Of a stretch of 64,000 nucleotides of DNA, positions 9,315-19,350 are shown piece by piece. Under the pieces are notes generated by a model that saw only the letters and a program-made list of their open reading frames with translations, was not told where the DNA came from and searched no databases. The translations under genes and the position numbers were made by a program. Origin of the DNA: Spirosoma sp. 48-14 (GTDB taxonomy: Bacteria; Bacteroidota; Bacteroidia; Cytophagales; Spirosomataceae); NCBI RefSeq assembly GCF_001898575.1, contig NZ_MKUD01000058.1:186001-250000 (forward strand). Reading direction: 5' to 3'. How positions within the stretch are numbered: position 1 is the first letter of the stretch; each line of letters begins with the position of its first letter.

Positions 9315-10895
9315 TTACGCCCTACCTGTCATTCGAGTAAGTTCCAGCAATTTCTGGGCTACTTTGTCTGTCAGTTGACCGGGTTGTAAGCGCCATTGCC
9401 AGCTTCGACCACCCAGCCCCGGCGTATTCATCCGGTTCGATTCGTCCAGATTTAAAATATCCTGCACTGGAATTATCGCTAATCGGGCAACCGACTGCAT
9501 CGTCAGACGGCAAATTTGATCGACAACATTTTTTTCCGTCACCTTCATGCCCAGGTAGTTATTGATCCGCTGCCGTTGCTCATTATCCGCTTCCCGAAAC
9601 CAGCCCAGTGTGGTATTATTGTCGTGCGTTCCCGAATAGACCACAAAGTTTTCGGTATGGTTATGTACAATATGGGTTGCGGTAGGCATATCTTTTCCAA
9701 AACCGAACTGAAGCACCCGCATTCCCGGAATGCCATAATGCCGCAAATAGGGCTGTATTTCGGCGGCCTTATCGCCTAAATCCTCAGCAATGATAGGTAG
9801 GTTTACAAATTGCCGATACATAGCCTTCATAAACGGTTCAATGGGAGCCTTAACCCATTGACCAACTTTGGCCGTAGGCTCGTGTGCTGGAATTTCCCAA
9901 TATTCGGCAAAGCCTAAAAAATGGTCGAGCCGCGTCAGGCTATACAGCGACATCTGATGCCGGAGCCGGTGCATCCACCAGTCAAATCCGGTTCGCTCGT
10001 GCTCGGCCCAGTCATAAATTGGATTGCCCCAACGCTGGCCGTATTCGCTGAAATAGTCTGGGGGGGCACCTGCAACAAACAAGGGCTGAAAGTTTTCATC
10101 CAGTTTGAACAGACCCGGATTAGCCCACACATCGACGCTATTGAATTGAACATAAATAGGAATATCGCCGATCAGATGAATTTTCTTATCGAAGCAATAC
10201 GCCATCAGTTCATTCCATTGACGCTGAAAAAAATACTGCAGCACCTTATTGGCCTCGATTCGCTCATGCAATAAGTTGGTCTGACGCGCTATCTCCTTAG
10301 GGTCACGCCGGACCAGTTCAACAGGCCACCGAATCCAGCTGGGTTCATTTATTTCCTCCTGTAAGGCCGAAAACAGGGCATAGTCGTCCAGCCAGCGCGC
10401 ATTCCATCCGCAAAAACGATCGTAATCGCTACGTTGTGCCGGACTGGCCTCGTTCAGAAACGTTTGAGCCGCCTGATACAGCAGGGGGCGTTTTTTGATC
10501 CAGGCTGCATGCATCGCATTGGGGGCCATGACGAGCGGCCCTGCCAGAATAGCCGAATTTGTCCGATCTGTAGTAGATGGCTCAGAGATGGTTACATCCT
10601 GAACAGGCTGTTCGTTGAATATGGCCAGATCATCACGGCTAAGCAGCTTTTCGTCAGCCAGTTTTTCCAGACTGATCATCAGTATATTGCCAGCAAAGGC
10701 CGATGGGCTGCTATAGGGCGAAAAACCAGCCCCTGGGTCGACAGGAGCCAGGGGTAAAATTTGCCAGTAGGTTTGTCCGGCAGCTTCCAGAAAATCGGCA
10801 AAACGGTAGGCTTCAGGTCCTAAATCCCCGATACCATGAGCCGAAGGCAATGATGTAATATGAAGTAATAAACCGCTTGAGCGTTGTTGAAGCAT
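9315..10895 (-). CDS. malQ: 4-alpha-glucanotransferase (amylomaltase)
   Basis: 526 residues, the length of the compact amylomaltase type of GH77, shorter than the enterobacterial MalQ of about 690. It opens with RSSGLLLHITSLPS and GIGDLGPEAYRFADFL, the usual GH77 start. Catalytic motifs are present: nucleophile Asp in TRLDHFLGFAEYWEIP, acid/base Glu in IIAEDLGDK, and the third carboxylate in YSGTHDNNTTLGWF. The enzyme transfers alpha-1,4-glucan segments between maltodextrins in the cytoplasm during starch or glycogen metabolism. It appears to stand alone here, with a hairpin after it and a long spacer before it. Confidence 0.95.
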   Translation of the reverse strand: MLQQRSSGLLLHITSLPSAHGIGDLGPEAYRFADFLEAAGQTYWQILPLAPVDPGAGFSPYSSPSAFAGNILMISLEKLADEKLLSRDDLAIFNEQPVQDVTISEPSTTDRTNSAILAGPLVMAPNAMHAAWIKKRPLLYQAAQTFLNEASPAQRSDYDRFCGWNARWLDDYALFSALQEEINEPSWIRWPVELVRRDPKEIARQTNLLHERIEANKVLQYFFQRQWNELMAYCFDKKIHLIGDIPIYVQFNSVDVWANPGLFKLDENFQPLFVAGAPPDYFSEYGQRWGNPIYDWAEHERTGFDWWMHRLRHQMSLYSLTRLDHFLGFAEYWEIPAHEPTAKVGQWVKAPIEPFMKAMYRQFVNLPIIAEDLGDKAAEIQPYLRHYGIPGMRVLQFGFGKDMPTATHIVHNHTENFVVYSGTHDNNTTLGWFREADNEQRQRINNYLGMKVTEKNVVDQICRLTMQSVARLAIIPVQDILNLDESNRMNTPGLGGRSWQWRLQPGQLTDKVAQKLLELTRMTGRA

Positions 10896-10910
10896 GTACG
10901 TTGAGTTGAT

Positions 10911-11027
10911 AGTAGTCAGTAGTGAGAAGCGAGCGATAAGCGGATGAGAATGGGCAGGGTGCGTAGGTAATACTACCGGATGGATTCTCGCTCCTTGCTA
11001 CTCGCTCCTAACTTCTAACTTCTGTTG
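10911..11027. repeat. Degenerate inverted word repeat between malQ and atpD
   Basis: The 324-base spacer 10896-11219 holds this element plus the atpD promoter. The left part repeats words such as AGTAGTGAGAAGCGAGCG; the right part carries their complements, CTCGCTCCTTGCTACTCGCTCC and TAACTTCTAACTTCT in pieces. The pairing is imperfect but obvious by eye. It resembles other reiterated-word hairpins in this window. Confidence 0.5.
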
Positions 11028-11140
11028 GCTTGTTTTTGTACAAATCGGCTTGCGTTAATTTTTGTTTATATTTTTTCGTAAAAAGCTTATTGCCAATAAC
11101 CTTTCCTAACAAATCATTCCGAAAATGAGTGACATGGTTC

Positions 11141-12746
<1,606 letters not shown>

Positions 12747-12760
12747 CCACAAATATAATG

Positions 12761-12809
12761 GTTCGAGCCTACAGTTAATTTAATGGTTAATTAACCGTAG
12801 GCTCGAAAC
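12761..12809 (+). terminator. Hairpin between atpD and the downstream secreted-protein gene
   Basis: Arms TTCGAGCCTACaGTTAATT and AATTAACcGTAGGCTCGAA pair over about 19 bases with one mismatch and a short AT-rich loop. The 3' side continues GAAAACC rather than a U-run. It could attenuate transcription or mark an mRNA 3' end after atpD. Confidence 0.55.
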
Positions 12810-12860
12810 GAAAACCTGTTCCTCAAGTCTAATAGTTGCAATCAAACTACATTCTTGATT

Positions 12861-13496
12861 ATGAAAACGATTCGATTGAGCGCAGGTATCGTTCTACTGC
12901 CATTGACCCTCTTAACAGTCCAGGTAGCATCGGCTAACGATGGAACACCCGTTGCCAAAACGACCTCTGTTATTCTGGTACAGGACAATGCTGTATTAGC
13001 TCATCTGGACAATGCAGTTGCCTCACTTACCAAAGGCGATAAATCAGCTACGACTCAGGAATTACAGGCTGGCATTACCGGGCTGGAATCCCAGGCACAA
13101 GCACAGCCGACCTCGTTCAAGGATAAGCTACTGGCTCAGGCAAGCAAATTAAAAGCCTTGCTTCCACTGATTCCGACAGGCGCTTTAGGCAATGGTGTGT
13201 TGAGTAAAGCCGTCAGTTTAGCTAAACTTGCGTCGGGAGGCAGTCAGCTTGAAGGCATTTTAGCCGCTGGCTCATTGCTCGGCAAAGGTAGTCAGCTAAC
13301 CAGTAGTTTGTCGGGCATTGGCGGTGCTTTGTCGGCATTAGGCGGTAGCACCCAATCCTCTGGTCAGTCACTGGTATCCACAGCACTGGCAACGGTTGGC
13401 AAGCTCGATCAGGGAGGGCTGGTGGCCAAAGCCGCTGAACCTGCCGCCAAGACCCAGGTAAGCAGCGTATTGAATTTCGTAAAAGGAGTCTTATAA
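12861..13496 (+). CDS. Secreted protein of unknown function between atpD and atpC
   Basis: 211 residues from ATG 12861; an in-frame TTG two codons earlier is less likely. A clear Sec signal peptide (KTIRLSAGIVLLPLTLLTVQ, ending near VASA) is followed by a mature part rich in Ala, Gly, Ser and Leu, with helical stretches LDNAVASLTKGDKSATTQEL and glycine-rich repeats such as GGSQLEGILAAGSLLGKGS. No catalytic motif or cysteine is seen and I recognise no family. Its place inside the atpD-atpC pair is odd, since ATP synthase genes encode cytoplasmic or inner-membrane subunits. A role in energy metabolism cannot be inferred from position alone. Confidence 0.7.
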   Translation: MKTIRLSAGIVLLPLTLLTVQVASANDGTPVAKTTSVILVQDNAVLAHLDNAVASLTKGDKSATTQELQAGITGLESQAQAQPTSFKDKLLAQASKLKALLPLIPTGALGNGVLSKAVSLAKLASGGSQLEGILAAGSLLGKGSQLTSSLSGIGGALSALGGSTQSSGQSLVSTALATVGKLDQGGLVAKAAEPAAKTQVSSVLNFVKGVL

Positions 13497-13498
13497 CT

Positions 13499-13580
13499 TA
13501 ATGAATAATGGATAATGTAAAATGAAGAGCTTCACTAGCTACCTGTTTTATCCATTGCTCATTAACCATTATACATTATC
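13499..13580 (+). repeat. Inverted word repeat abutting the atpC start codon
   Basis: GATAATGTA (13511-13519) is complementary to TACATTATC (13572-13580), with further matching words (AATGGAT, ATTAATG) in both halves. The right arm ends on the base before the atpC ATG at 13581, so folding of the mRNA could hide the start. Confidence 0.5.
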
Positions 13581-13826
13581 ATGACATTAGATATCATCAC
13601 TCCCGACCGTAAGGTCTTTTCTGGTGAAGCGAGTGCCGTTACGTTTCCCGGTAGCGAAGGCCAGTTTCAGGTGCTCAACAACCATGCAGCGATGGTGAGT
13701 ACGCTGGATCGTGGACCAATCGTGGTACAGACCACATCCGGGCAGGAAACATTTACTGTCGATGGCGGTGTCGTTGAAGTACTTCAGAATAAAGTGCTTG
13801 TACTGGCCGAATCCATTACAGCATAA
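13581..13826 (+). CDS. atpC: F-type ATP synthase subunit epsilon (short form)
   Basis: 81 residues: only the N-terminal beta-sandwich of epsilon is present (TLDIITPDRKVFSGEASAV, FPGSEGQFQVLNNHAAMVST, VDGGVVEVLQNKVLVLAE). The C-terminal helical hairpin that inhibits rotation in E. coli is absent, as is usual in Bacteroidota, where the subunit is about 80 residues. It joins gamma to the c-ring in the central stalk. It is separated from atpD by a secreted-protein gene and two hairpins. Confidence 0.93.
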   Translation: MTLDIITPDRKVFSGEASAVTFPGSEGQFQVLNNHAAMVSTLDRGPIVVQTTSGQETFTVDGGVVEVLQNKVLVLAESITA

Positions 13827-13870
13827 AACCCATTCTATAAGCGTGCAATAAAACCCGCTTAACCTTCATC

Positions 13871-13905
13871 GAAAGCGTCCTGTTTGTCATGAACGGGTCG
13901 CTTTC
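13871..13905 (+). terminator. Terminator after atpC
   Basis: A stem of 15 pairs with one mismatch and one or two wobbles (GAAAGCGtCCTGTTT against GAACGGGtCGCTTTC) and a 5-base loop, followed by TTTGTG. It lies 45 bases after the atpC stop. Confidence 0.7.
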
Positions 13906-13982
13906 TTTGTGTTAGTTAATGCCTCCTGGGCTTTTTCGTTTCGCTCATTCCTGTTTTCTTTGTTAGTATTCGTAACTTCATC

Positions 13983-14600
13983 ATGAGCTCAAAACCATTT
14001 ATTGTCGGCATTACGGGCGGCAGCGCTTCTGGCAAAACCTCATTTCTAAAAGACATCTTAAATGCTTTTGAGGAAGATGAGATTTGTCTGATTTCGCAGG
14101 ATAATTATTACCGCAGTCGGGATGTGATTCCGGTCGATGATCAGGGCATTCATAATTTCGATCTGCCCGAAACAATCGACCATCATCTCTATGCACAGCA
14201 CATCGGCCAGTTGCATAACGGTGAGATTATAACACAGAAGGAATATACCTTCAATAATCCATCCATTATTCCTAAGATACTGACCTTCAAACCAGCACCG
14301 ATTATTATTGTTGAAGGCATTTTTGTCTTCCATTTCCGCGAATTGGCCGACCAGATGGATTTAAAAATCTTCATCGACGCGAAAAACAGCATTAAACTGG
14401 AACGACGGGTAAAACGCGACGCCGAAGAACGCGGTTACGACCTCGATGATGTGATGTACCGCTGGAAGTACCACGTGAAACCAACCTATCGGCAATTCAT
14501 CAAACCCTACCGCGCCGAAGCCGACATTGTTATTCCGAATAACCATCACTACAAAAAAGGCATGGAAGTAGTGATTGCTTATCTGAAAACGAAAGTGTAA
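13983..14600 (+). CDS. udk: Uridine kinase
   Basis: 205 residues with the P-loop GITGGSASGKTSFL at the N-terminus, then LISQDNYYRSRD and NFDLPETIDHHL, which hold the conserved Asp and the uridine-contacting residues. PAPIIIVEGIFVFHFREL is the Walker B-like strand, and RRVKRDAEERGYD forms the lid. The enzyme phosphorylates uridine and cytidine in pyrimidine salvage. Length is typical. The gene appears to be monocistronic between the atpC terminator and a hairpin shared with the next, convergent gene. Confidence 0.93.
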   Translation: MSSKPFIVGITGGSASGKTSFLKDILNAFEEDEICLISQDNYYRSRDVIPVDDQGIHNFDLPETIDHHLYAQHIGQLHNGEIITQKEYTFNNPSIIPKILTFKPAPIIIVEGIFVFHFRELADQMDLKIFIDAKNSIKLERRVKRDAEERGYDLDDVMYRWKYHVKPTYRQFIKPYRAEADIVIPNNHHYKKGMEVVIAYLKTKV

Positions 14601-14629
14601 GGTAGTGGCCATCCACCACCACCTTACAC
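14595..14629. terminator. Hairpin between convergent udk and the PaaE-like gene
   Basis: GTGTAAGGTAGTGG and CCACCACCTTACAC pair over 14 bases with one mismatch and a 7-base loop. It overlaps both stop codons. No U-run is evident on either strand. Confidence 0.5.
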
Positions 14630-15679
14630 CTCAATCACAATTCCATCACTCTCAGGATACCCCGTACAGGTCAGTACCCAGCCATCGGCCAGATCGTGAT
14701 CGGTGAGTACGTCGTTGATCGTCATGTGGACCCGTCCCGACAGGCAATGGGCTGCACAGGTCGAACAGCGCCCACCCCGGCAGCTGTAAGGCAACATAAC
14801 CCCTTCGTCTAAAGCAGCCTGTAAGATCGACTTATAGGCTGGCACCTGAATTTCTATCTCTCTTCCGCGAAAACGCAGCAATACCGTTCGATCCTCCGCA
14901 ACAATGGGCGGTGGAGAACTAACAACCGGCTCAACCACGAAATTTTCGCGTCGGATCTGGCTTAGCTGAAAGCCGCTGAAGATGAGCGTAAACTGCGCCA
15001 TACGCATATAATCACCGGGACCGCAGATATAAAATCGGAGGGTTTCGGGATTGGAACCGCCAAGTAATGTCGGTAGCAGTCGCTCAAGCATGACATTATT
15101 CAATCGGCCACGGAGACCTACCCAATTGTCTGGCGGATTGCTCAGCAGGTGAAATATCCGAAATCGATCCGGGAATTTTTGCTGTAAATCTGCTAAGGCT
15201 TCGTTGAAAATAATTCGTCGCTCGGTCGAGTTGCTATAGAGTAGCGTTACCCGTCGGTTAGGTTCGTTATACAACGTTTGTTTCAGCAAGGCAAAGAGTG
15301 GTGTGATACCGCTGCCTGCGCCTATTAACACCAGATCACCGCTCTGATTCGAATCCAGCGTAAAACGACCAGCCGGATGCAGACTCGTCAGCACATCGCC
15401 AACCCGAAGTGTATCATGCAGATAGCGTGAGATTTCACCATTTTCTACCCGCTTAATCGTCAGTTGCAACGGTTCGCCCGGAATCGAACTCAGCGAATAC
15501 GACCGACGGACTTCATGAGCATTCGTTCCTCCGTCGCGGTGAGTAAGTAGTAACGTCAGAAACTGTCCAGGCTGATACGCAACTGGACGTCCGTCCACAG
15601 ATTCAAGTATATAACTTCGGGTATCGGCCGTTTCGGAAATGATACGAACGATGCGAAGTTGTAACAAATCGTCAGTCAT
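14624..15679 (-). CDS. PaaE-like ferredoxin reductase (FAD, NAD(P)H and 2Fe-2S domains)
   Basis: 351 residues in three domains: an FAD-binding barrel (about 1-105) with RRSYSLSSIP, an NAD(P)H-binding domain (about 110-235) with LIGAGSGITPLFALL and FYICGPGDYM, and a plant-type ferredoxin domain at the C-terminus. The cluster ligands are in LPYSCRGGRCSTCAAHC, with the fourth Cys in LTCTGYPESD. This order is that of PaaE/HmpX-type reductases that pass electrons to an oxygenase. No phenylacetate genes are nearby, so the partner oxygenase or desaturase is unknown; a lipid desaturase is one possibility. Confidence 0.85.
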   Translation of the reverse strand: MTDDLLQLRIVRIISETADTRSYILESVDGRPVAYQPGQFLTLLLTHRDGGTNAHEVRRSYSLSSIPGEPLQLTIKRVENGEISRYLHDTLRVGDVLTSLHPAGRFTLDSNQSGDLVLIGAGSGITPLFALLKQTLYNEPNRRVTLLYSNSTERRIIFNEALADLQQKFPDRFRIFHLLSNPPDNWVGLRGRLNNVMLERLLPTLLGGSNPETLRFYICGPGDYMRMAQFTLIFSGFQLSQIRRENFVVEPVVSSPPPIVAEDRTVLLRFRGREIEIQVPAYKSILQAALDEGVMLPYSCRGGRCSTCAAHCLSGRVHMTINDVLTDHDLADGWVLTCTGYPESDGIVIEV

Positions 15680-15861
15680 ATAGTCTTAATCCTATACGTC
15701 AAAACTAATCAAATCAGGACGATTGTTTGAAAGCCCAAACGATTTCCTGAAATTCGTCGGCCAGTCCGATCTTGCCGTGGATTCGGCAGTGTGGTGGATT
15801 CACGCAGTGACATTTTCAATCCAACCGTTGTTTAGATTAAAAAACCGAGCATACACTACCA

Positions 15862-16851
15862 ATGGAAGCACTCCTGGAAGAAGTTCAACGAGTCGGGTAC
15901 GTCAATAAGCCCGTTGCTGAAGATATAGATTTAGTAGCTGAAATCAATCGGCTAAAAAAAGAGAAGAATGCCGTCATTCTCGCCCACTACTACGTTGATG
16001 GCGCTATCCAGGATTTAGCCGATTACATTGGTGATAGCCTGGGCCTAAGCCAACAGGCCGCGGCCACTCCTGCCGACATGATTGTGTTCTGTGGAGTCCA
16101 TTTCATGGGCGAAACGGCGAAGATTCTTTCTCCCCAAAAGAAAGTCGTCATTCCCGACCTCAATGCCGGTTGTTCGCTGGCCGATTCGGCCCCAGCCGAC
16201 AAGTTTGCCGCCTTCAAAGCGCAATATCCCGACCATATCGTTTTATCGTACATCAACTGCTCAGCCGACATCAAGGCCTTATCCGACATTATCGTTACGT
16301 CCTCGAACGCGCTGAAAATTGTGGAAAGCCTGCCGAAAGATCAAAAAATCATTTTTGCTCCCGACGCCAATCTGGGCCGCTACATCTCGAAAAAAACGGG
16401 CCGTGATATGGTACTTTGGGACGGTGCCTGCATTGTTCATATTGATATTTCTCTTGAAAAACTTCATAGACTACGGACTGAGTACCCCGACGCTAAGTTT
16501 ATCGCCCACCCCGAATGCCAGGAGCATATTCTGAGCGAAGCCGATTACGTGGGTTCTACCACAGCGCTGTTGAAATACGTAGTCGATAGTCCAGAGCAGA
16601 CCTTCATTGTCGGTACAGAAGCGGGTATTCTGCACAAGATGAAACAGGCCGTACCGCATAAGAAAATTATTCCGGCACCAGCCAGTCAGAACAACACCTG
16701 CGCCTGTTCCGAATGCCCCTACATGAAGATGAATACACTCGAAAAAGTGTACAATTGCATGCTCTATGAACAACCTGAGATCATTGTCCCAGAAGATGTG
16801 CGGCTGAAGGCTTACGAATCCGTAGCACGGATGCTGGAACTGAGCAAGTAA
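15862..16851 (+). CDS. nadA: Quinolinate synthase
   Basis: 329 residues. It condenses iminoaspartate with dihydroxyacetone phosphate to quinolinate, using a 4Fe-4S cluster. The three cluster cysteines are visible in [25 protein letters not shown] and [11 protein letters not shown]. Other signatures are [20 protein letters not shown] and the triad-rich [15 protein letters not shown]. Length fits the group of about 310-340 residues. nadB lies 627 bases downstream after a two-gene toxin-antitoxin-like insertion, so the pathway genes are probably still co-transcribed or nearly so. The 182-base spacer before it shows no clear promoter to my eye. Confidence 0.96.
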   Translation: MEALLEEVQRVGYVNKPVAEDIDLVAEINRLKKEKNAVILAHYYVDGAIQDLADYIGDSLGLSQQAAATPADMIVFCGVHFMGETAKILSPQKKVVIPDLNAGCSLADSAPADKFAAFKAQYPDHIVLSYINCSADIKALSDIIVTSSNALKIVESLPKDQKIIFAPDANLGRYISKKTGRDMVLWDGACIVHIDISLEKLHRLRTEYPDAKFIAHPECQEHILSEADYVGSTTALLKYVVDSPEQTFIVGTEAGILHKMKQAVPHKKIIPAPASQNNTCACSECPYMKMNTLEKVYNCMLYEQPEIIVPEDVRLKAYESVARMLELSK

Positions 16852-16884
16852 AATAGACGACAGATACTTGAAAACCGAAAAACT

Positions 16885-17115
16885 ATGAACTGGCGAGATT
16901 ACATTACTTCAGACCCAACCATTATGTTTGGTAAGCCTGTTATAAAAGGTACGCGCGTTCCAGTGGATTTAGTTCTGGAGAAACTAGGTAACGGAGAAAC
17001 AATACCTCAGTTATTGGCATCATACCCACGTGTTCGTGAAGAAGCATTTTACGCCTGTCTGTTATTCGCATCAGAAACAGTAAAAAACGAAGTCGTCTAT
17101 GCCCAAGCGGGATGA
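16885..17115 (+). CDS. DUF433-family antitoxin-like protein
   Basis: 76 residues. The stretch SDPTIMFGKPVIKGTRVPVD is the hallmark of DUF433, a small winged-helix-like family, followed by VLEKLGNGETIPQLLASYP. Members usually act as antitoxins to PIN-like proteins encoded directly downstream, binding DNA to autoregulate. Here the 3' end overlaps the downstream PIN-like gene by 17 bases, which supports such pairing. The pair sits between nadA and nadB. Confidence 0.85.
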   Translation: MNWRDYITSDPTIMFGKPVIKGTRVPVDLVLEKLGNGETIPQLLASYPRVREEAFYACLLFASETVKNEVVYAQAG

Positions 17116-17470
17116 CTATTTCTTTGTAGCCGATGAAAATTTCGACTTTGCTGTCGTTAAACAACTCCGGGAAAGCGGGTTTTCAGTCGTTGCGATAGCT
17201 GAGTCATTTTCTAGTATACCTGACACTCAGGTACTGCAAATTGCGGTAGACAGAAAGGCTATCCTGCTTACAGAAGACAAAGACTTTGGTGAACTCGTCC
17301 ACCGGCTTCGCATGAACCATTGTGGTATTTTACTGGTCAGGCTTTTAAAAATGAATAGCAGCGAAAAGTCTAAACGGGTTATGGACGTCATCATAAAACA
17401 GGGAAATGAACTTATCAACAGCTTCTCTGTACTTAGTAATGAACAGCTACGAATAAGACCCGCCAAATAA
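17099..17470 (+). CDS. DUF5615 PIN-like toxin
   Basis: 123 residues. The start FFVADENFDFAVVKQLRESG provides the first acidic residue of the PIN-like active site; LLTEDKDFGELVHRLRM carries the second acidic cluster; GILLVRL follows, as in the DUF5615/Mut7-C-like group. Such proteins are presumed ribonucleases neutralised by the adjacent DUF433 protein. The start ATG 17099 lies inside the antitoxin gene, suggesting translational coupling. Nuclease activity is inferred from family, not shown. Confidence 0.82.
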   Translation: MPKRDDYFFVADENFDFAVVKQLRESGFSVVAIAESFSSIPDTQVLQIAVDRKAILLTEDKDFGELVHRLRMNHCGILLVRLLKMNSSEKSKRVMDVIIKQGNELINSFSVLSNEQLRIRPAK

Positions 17471-17477
17471 AAAATCA

Positions 17478-19070
17478 ATGCCCCATCAATTTGATTTTCT
17501 GGTTATCGGCTCCGGTATTGCGGGCCTGAGTTATGCCACCAAGCTGGCAATGCATTTTGAAAAAGTAGAACAGCCCGTTCGTATCGGTGTCATCACCAAG
17601 GTACAGGCTGAAGAAACAAATACGAAGTATGCTCAGGGCGGCATTGCGGCCGTATGGTCGGAAGATGACTCGTTCGAGAAACATATTGAAGACACAATGG
17701 TAGCCGGTGATTTTCTGAGCGACCGCCACATTGTCGAGATTGTCGTACGCGAAGCACCCGGACGTATTCAGGAGCTGATCGACTATGGTACACGTTTCGA
17801 CAAAGAGCATGGCGGTACCGACTACGACCTTGCCAAAGAAGGCGGCCATTCCGATTACCGGATTCTTCACTTCAAAGACATTACGGGTGCAGAAATTGAG
17901 CGGGCGCTACTCGAAAAAGCGGCCTCATTGAAATCCATTGAGATCTTCACGCATTTCTACGCCGTCGAACTCATTACACGCCATCAACTGGGCGAAACGG
18001 TTCACCGCTACGACACCGACAACAAATGCTTTGGTGCTTATGTACTGAACACCCAAACGGGCAAAGTCGAGCGGTTTCTGGCTAAAACTACCTTACTGGC
18101 AACGGGTGGCATTGGCAACATTTACCAAAGTACCACCAATCCTAACATTGCCACAGGCGACGGGATTGCGATGGCTTACCGGGCCAAAGGCATTTGCAAA
18201 GACATGGAGTTTATCCAGTTCCACCCAACGGCTCTGTATGAACCCGGCAAAAAACCGAACTTCCTGATTTCGGAAGCCGTACGGGGTTTTGGTGGAGTTC
18301 TCCGCAACAAGAAGGGCGAAACGTTCATGGAAAACTACGACCCTCGTCTATCGCTGGCACCGCGCGATATTGTGGCCCGGGCTATTGACTCCGAAATGAA
18401 AAAAGCAGGGGATTCACACGTTTATCTGGATGTGACCCATTGCGACTATGAGAAGTTTATTGAGCATTTCCCAACCATCACCGCCTATTGCCGTGATCGC
18501 CTGGGCCTCGATTTACGAAAAGATTACATTCCCGTTGTTCCGGCCCAGCATTACCTGTGTGGCGGTATTCGTGTGAACGAATGGGGCCAAACCAACATAC
18601 AATTCCTGTACGCAGTCGGTGAATGCTCCTGTACCGGCCTTCATGGCGCTAATCGTCTGGCCTCCAATTCATTGCTGGAGGCAGTTGTCTTTGGGCACCG
18701 TGCCTACGAAAAAACGGTCGAGATGCTTAGTCAGGCCGTTACACCGAATACGATTCCTGAATGGAACGACGCGGGTACGACTCATCCCGAAGAACTGGTT
18801 CTGGTCACCGAAATGAAAAAAGAGCTGGAATCCATTATGTCGAACTATGTAGGTATTGTTCGCTCAAACCGCCGATTAAAACGGGCTATGGATCGCCTGG
18901 AGCTAATCTATCTCGAACACGAAGAGCTATACCGTCAATCGAAAGTGTCGGTTCCGATTTGTGAGCTTCGAAATATGATTGAGGTGGCTTATCTCGTAAT
19001 TAAAATGGCGATGGCTCGTCGCGAAAATACCGGACTACATTTTAATCTGGACAACGTAAAAGCGGAATAA
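17478..19070 (+). CDS. nadB: L-aspartate oxidase
   Basis: 530 residues, flavoprotein of the succinate dehydrogenase/fumarate reductase group. The FAD-binding GSGIAGLSYATKLA is at the N-terminus; TKYAQGGIAAVW, FIQFHPTALY, SEAVRGFGGVL, VPAQHYLCGGI and GLHGANRLASNSLLEA are the family blocks with the catalytic Arg and His. It oxidises aspartate to iminoaspartate for NadA. It begins 7 bases after the PIN-like toxin gene. nadC, the third enzyme, is about 34 kb further along on the opposite strand. Confidence 0.96.
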   Translation: MPHQFDFLVIGSGIAGLSYATKLAMHFEKVEQPVRIGVITKVQAEETNTKYAQGGIAAVWSEDDSFEKHIEDTMVAGDFLSDRHIVEIVVREAPGRIQELIDYGTRFDKEHGGTDYDLAKEGGHSDYRILHFKDITGAEIERALLEKAASLKSIEIFTHFYAVELITRHQLGETVHRYDTDNKCFGAYVLNTQTGKVERFLAKTTLLATGGIGNIYQSTTNPNIATGDGIAMAYRAKGICKDMEFIQFHPTALYEPGKKPNFLISEAVRGFGGVLRNKKGETFMENYDPRLSLAPRDIVARAIDSEMKKAGDSHVYLDVTHCDYEKFIEHFPTITAYCRDRLGLDLRKDYIPVVPAQHYLCGGIRVNEWGQTNIQFLYAVGECSCTGLHGANRLASNSLLEAVVFGHRAYEKTVEMLSQAVTPNTIPEWNDAGTTHPEELVLVTEMKKELESIMSNYVGIVRSNRRLKRAMDRLELIYLEHEELYRQSKVSVPICELRNMIEVAYLVIKMAMARRENTGLHFNLDNVKAE

Positions 19071-19121
19071 GAATTGCCTTATAGCGTTTAGGCTTAAGCA
19101 GAACTCTGGTTTGGTTTATTA

Positions 19122-19149
19122 TTGTTCTGATCTGAAATAAGTACCTTTG
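19122..19149 (+). promoter_or_regulatory. Bacteroidota-type promoter before the 60-residue gene
   Basis: TACCTTTG at 19142-19149 matches TAnnTTTG exactly; a TTG at 19122-19124 lies 17 bp upstream. The first ATG of the small gene is at 19168, leaving a very short leader. Confidence 0.6.
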
Positions 19150-19167
19150 AATAACTCGATAAGTCAT

Positions 19168-19350
19168 ATGGAATTAGCACATGATCCAACCAGCCGTCCA
19201 AAAGGTGGGGCCGCCTTATTCCGCTGGATTCTGGAACAACGAAAGTTGGAAGAAAGCAAACCCCACGAGCTGACGGAAAGTCAAAAAGCGGCTATCGCTG
19301 AACTGAAGAAACGGAATGCAGAACGAGGAACAACAGTCATTAAAGCATGA
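19168..19350 (+). CDS. Small charged protein, first gene of an overlapping pair
   Basis: 60 residues from ATG 19168. It is hydrophilic and probably helical in its second half (ESQKAAIAELKKRNAERG), with a basic end. I recognise no family. The 3' end overlaps the start of the next gene by 35 bases in another frame, and a consensus promoter lies just upstream, so this is likely a real gene in a two-gene unit. The size, charge and overlap are reminiscent of antitoxin-toxin pairs, but nothing in sequence proves that. Confidence 0.6.
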   Translation: MELAHDPTSRPKGGAALFRWILEQRKLEESKPHELTESQKAAIAELKKRNAERGTTVIKA

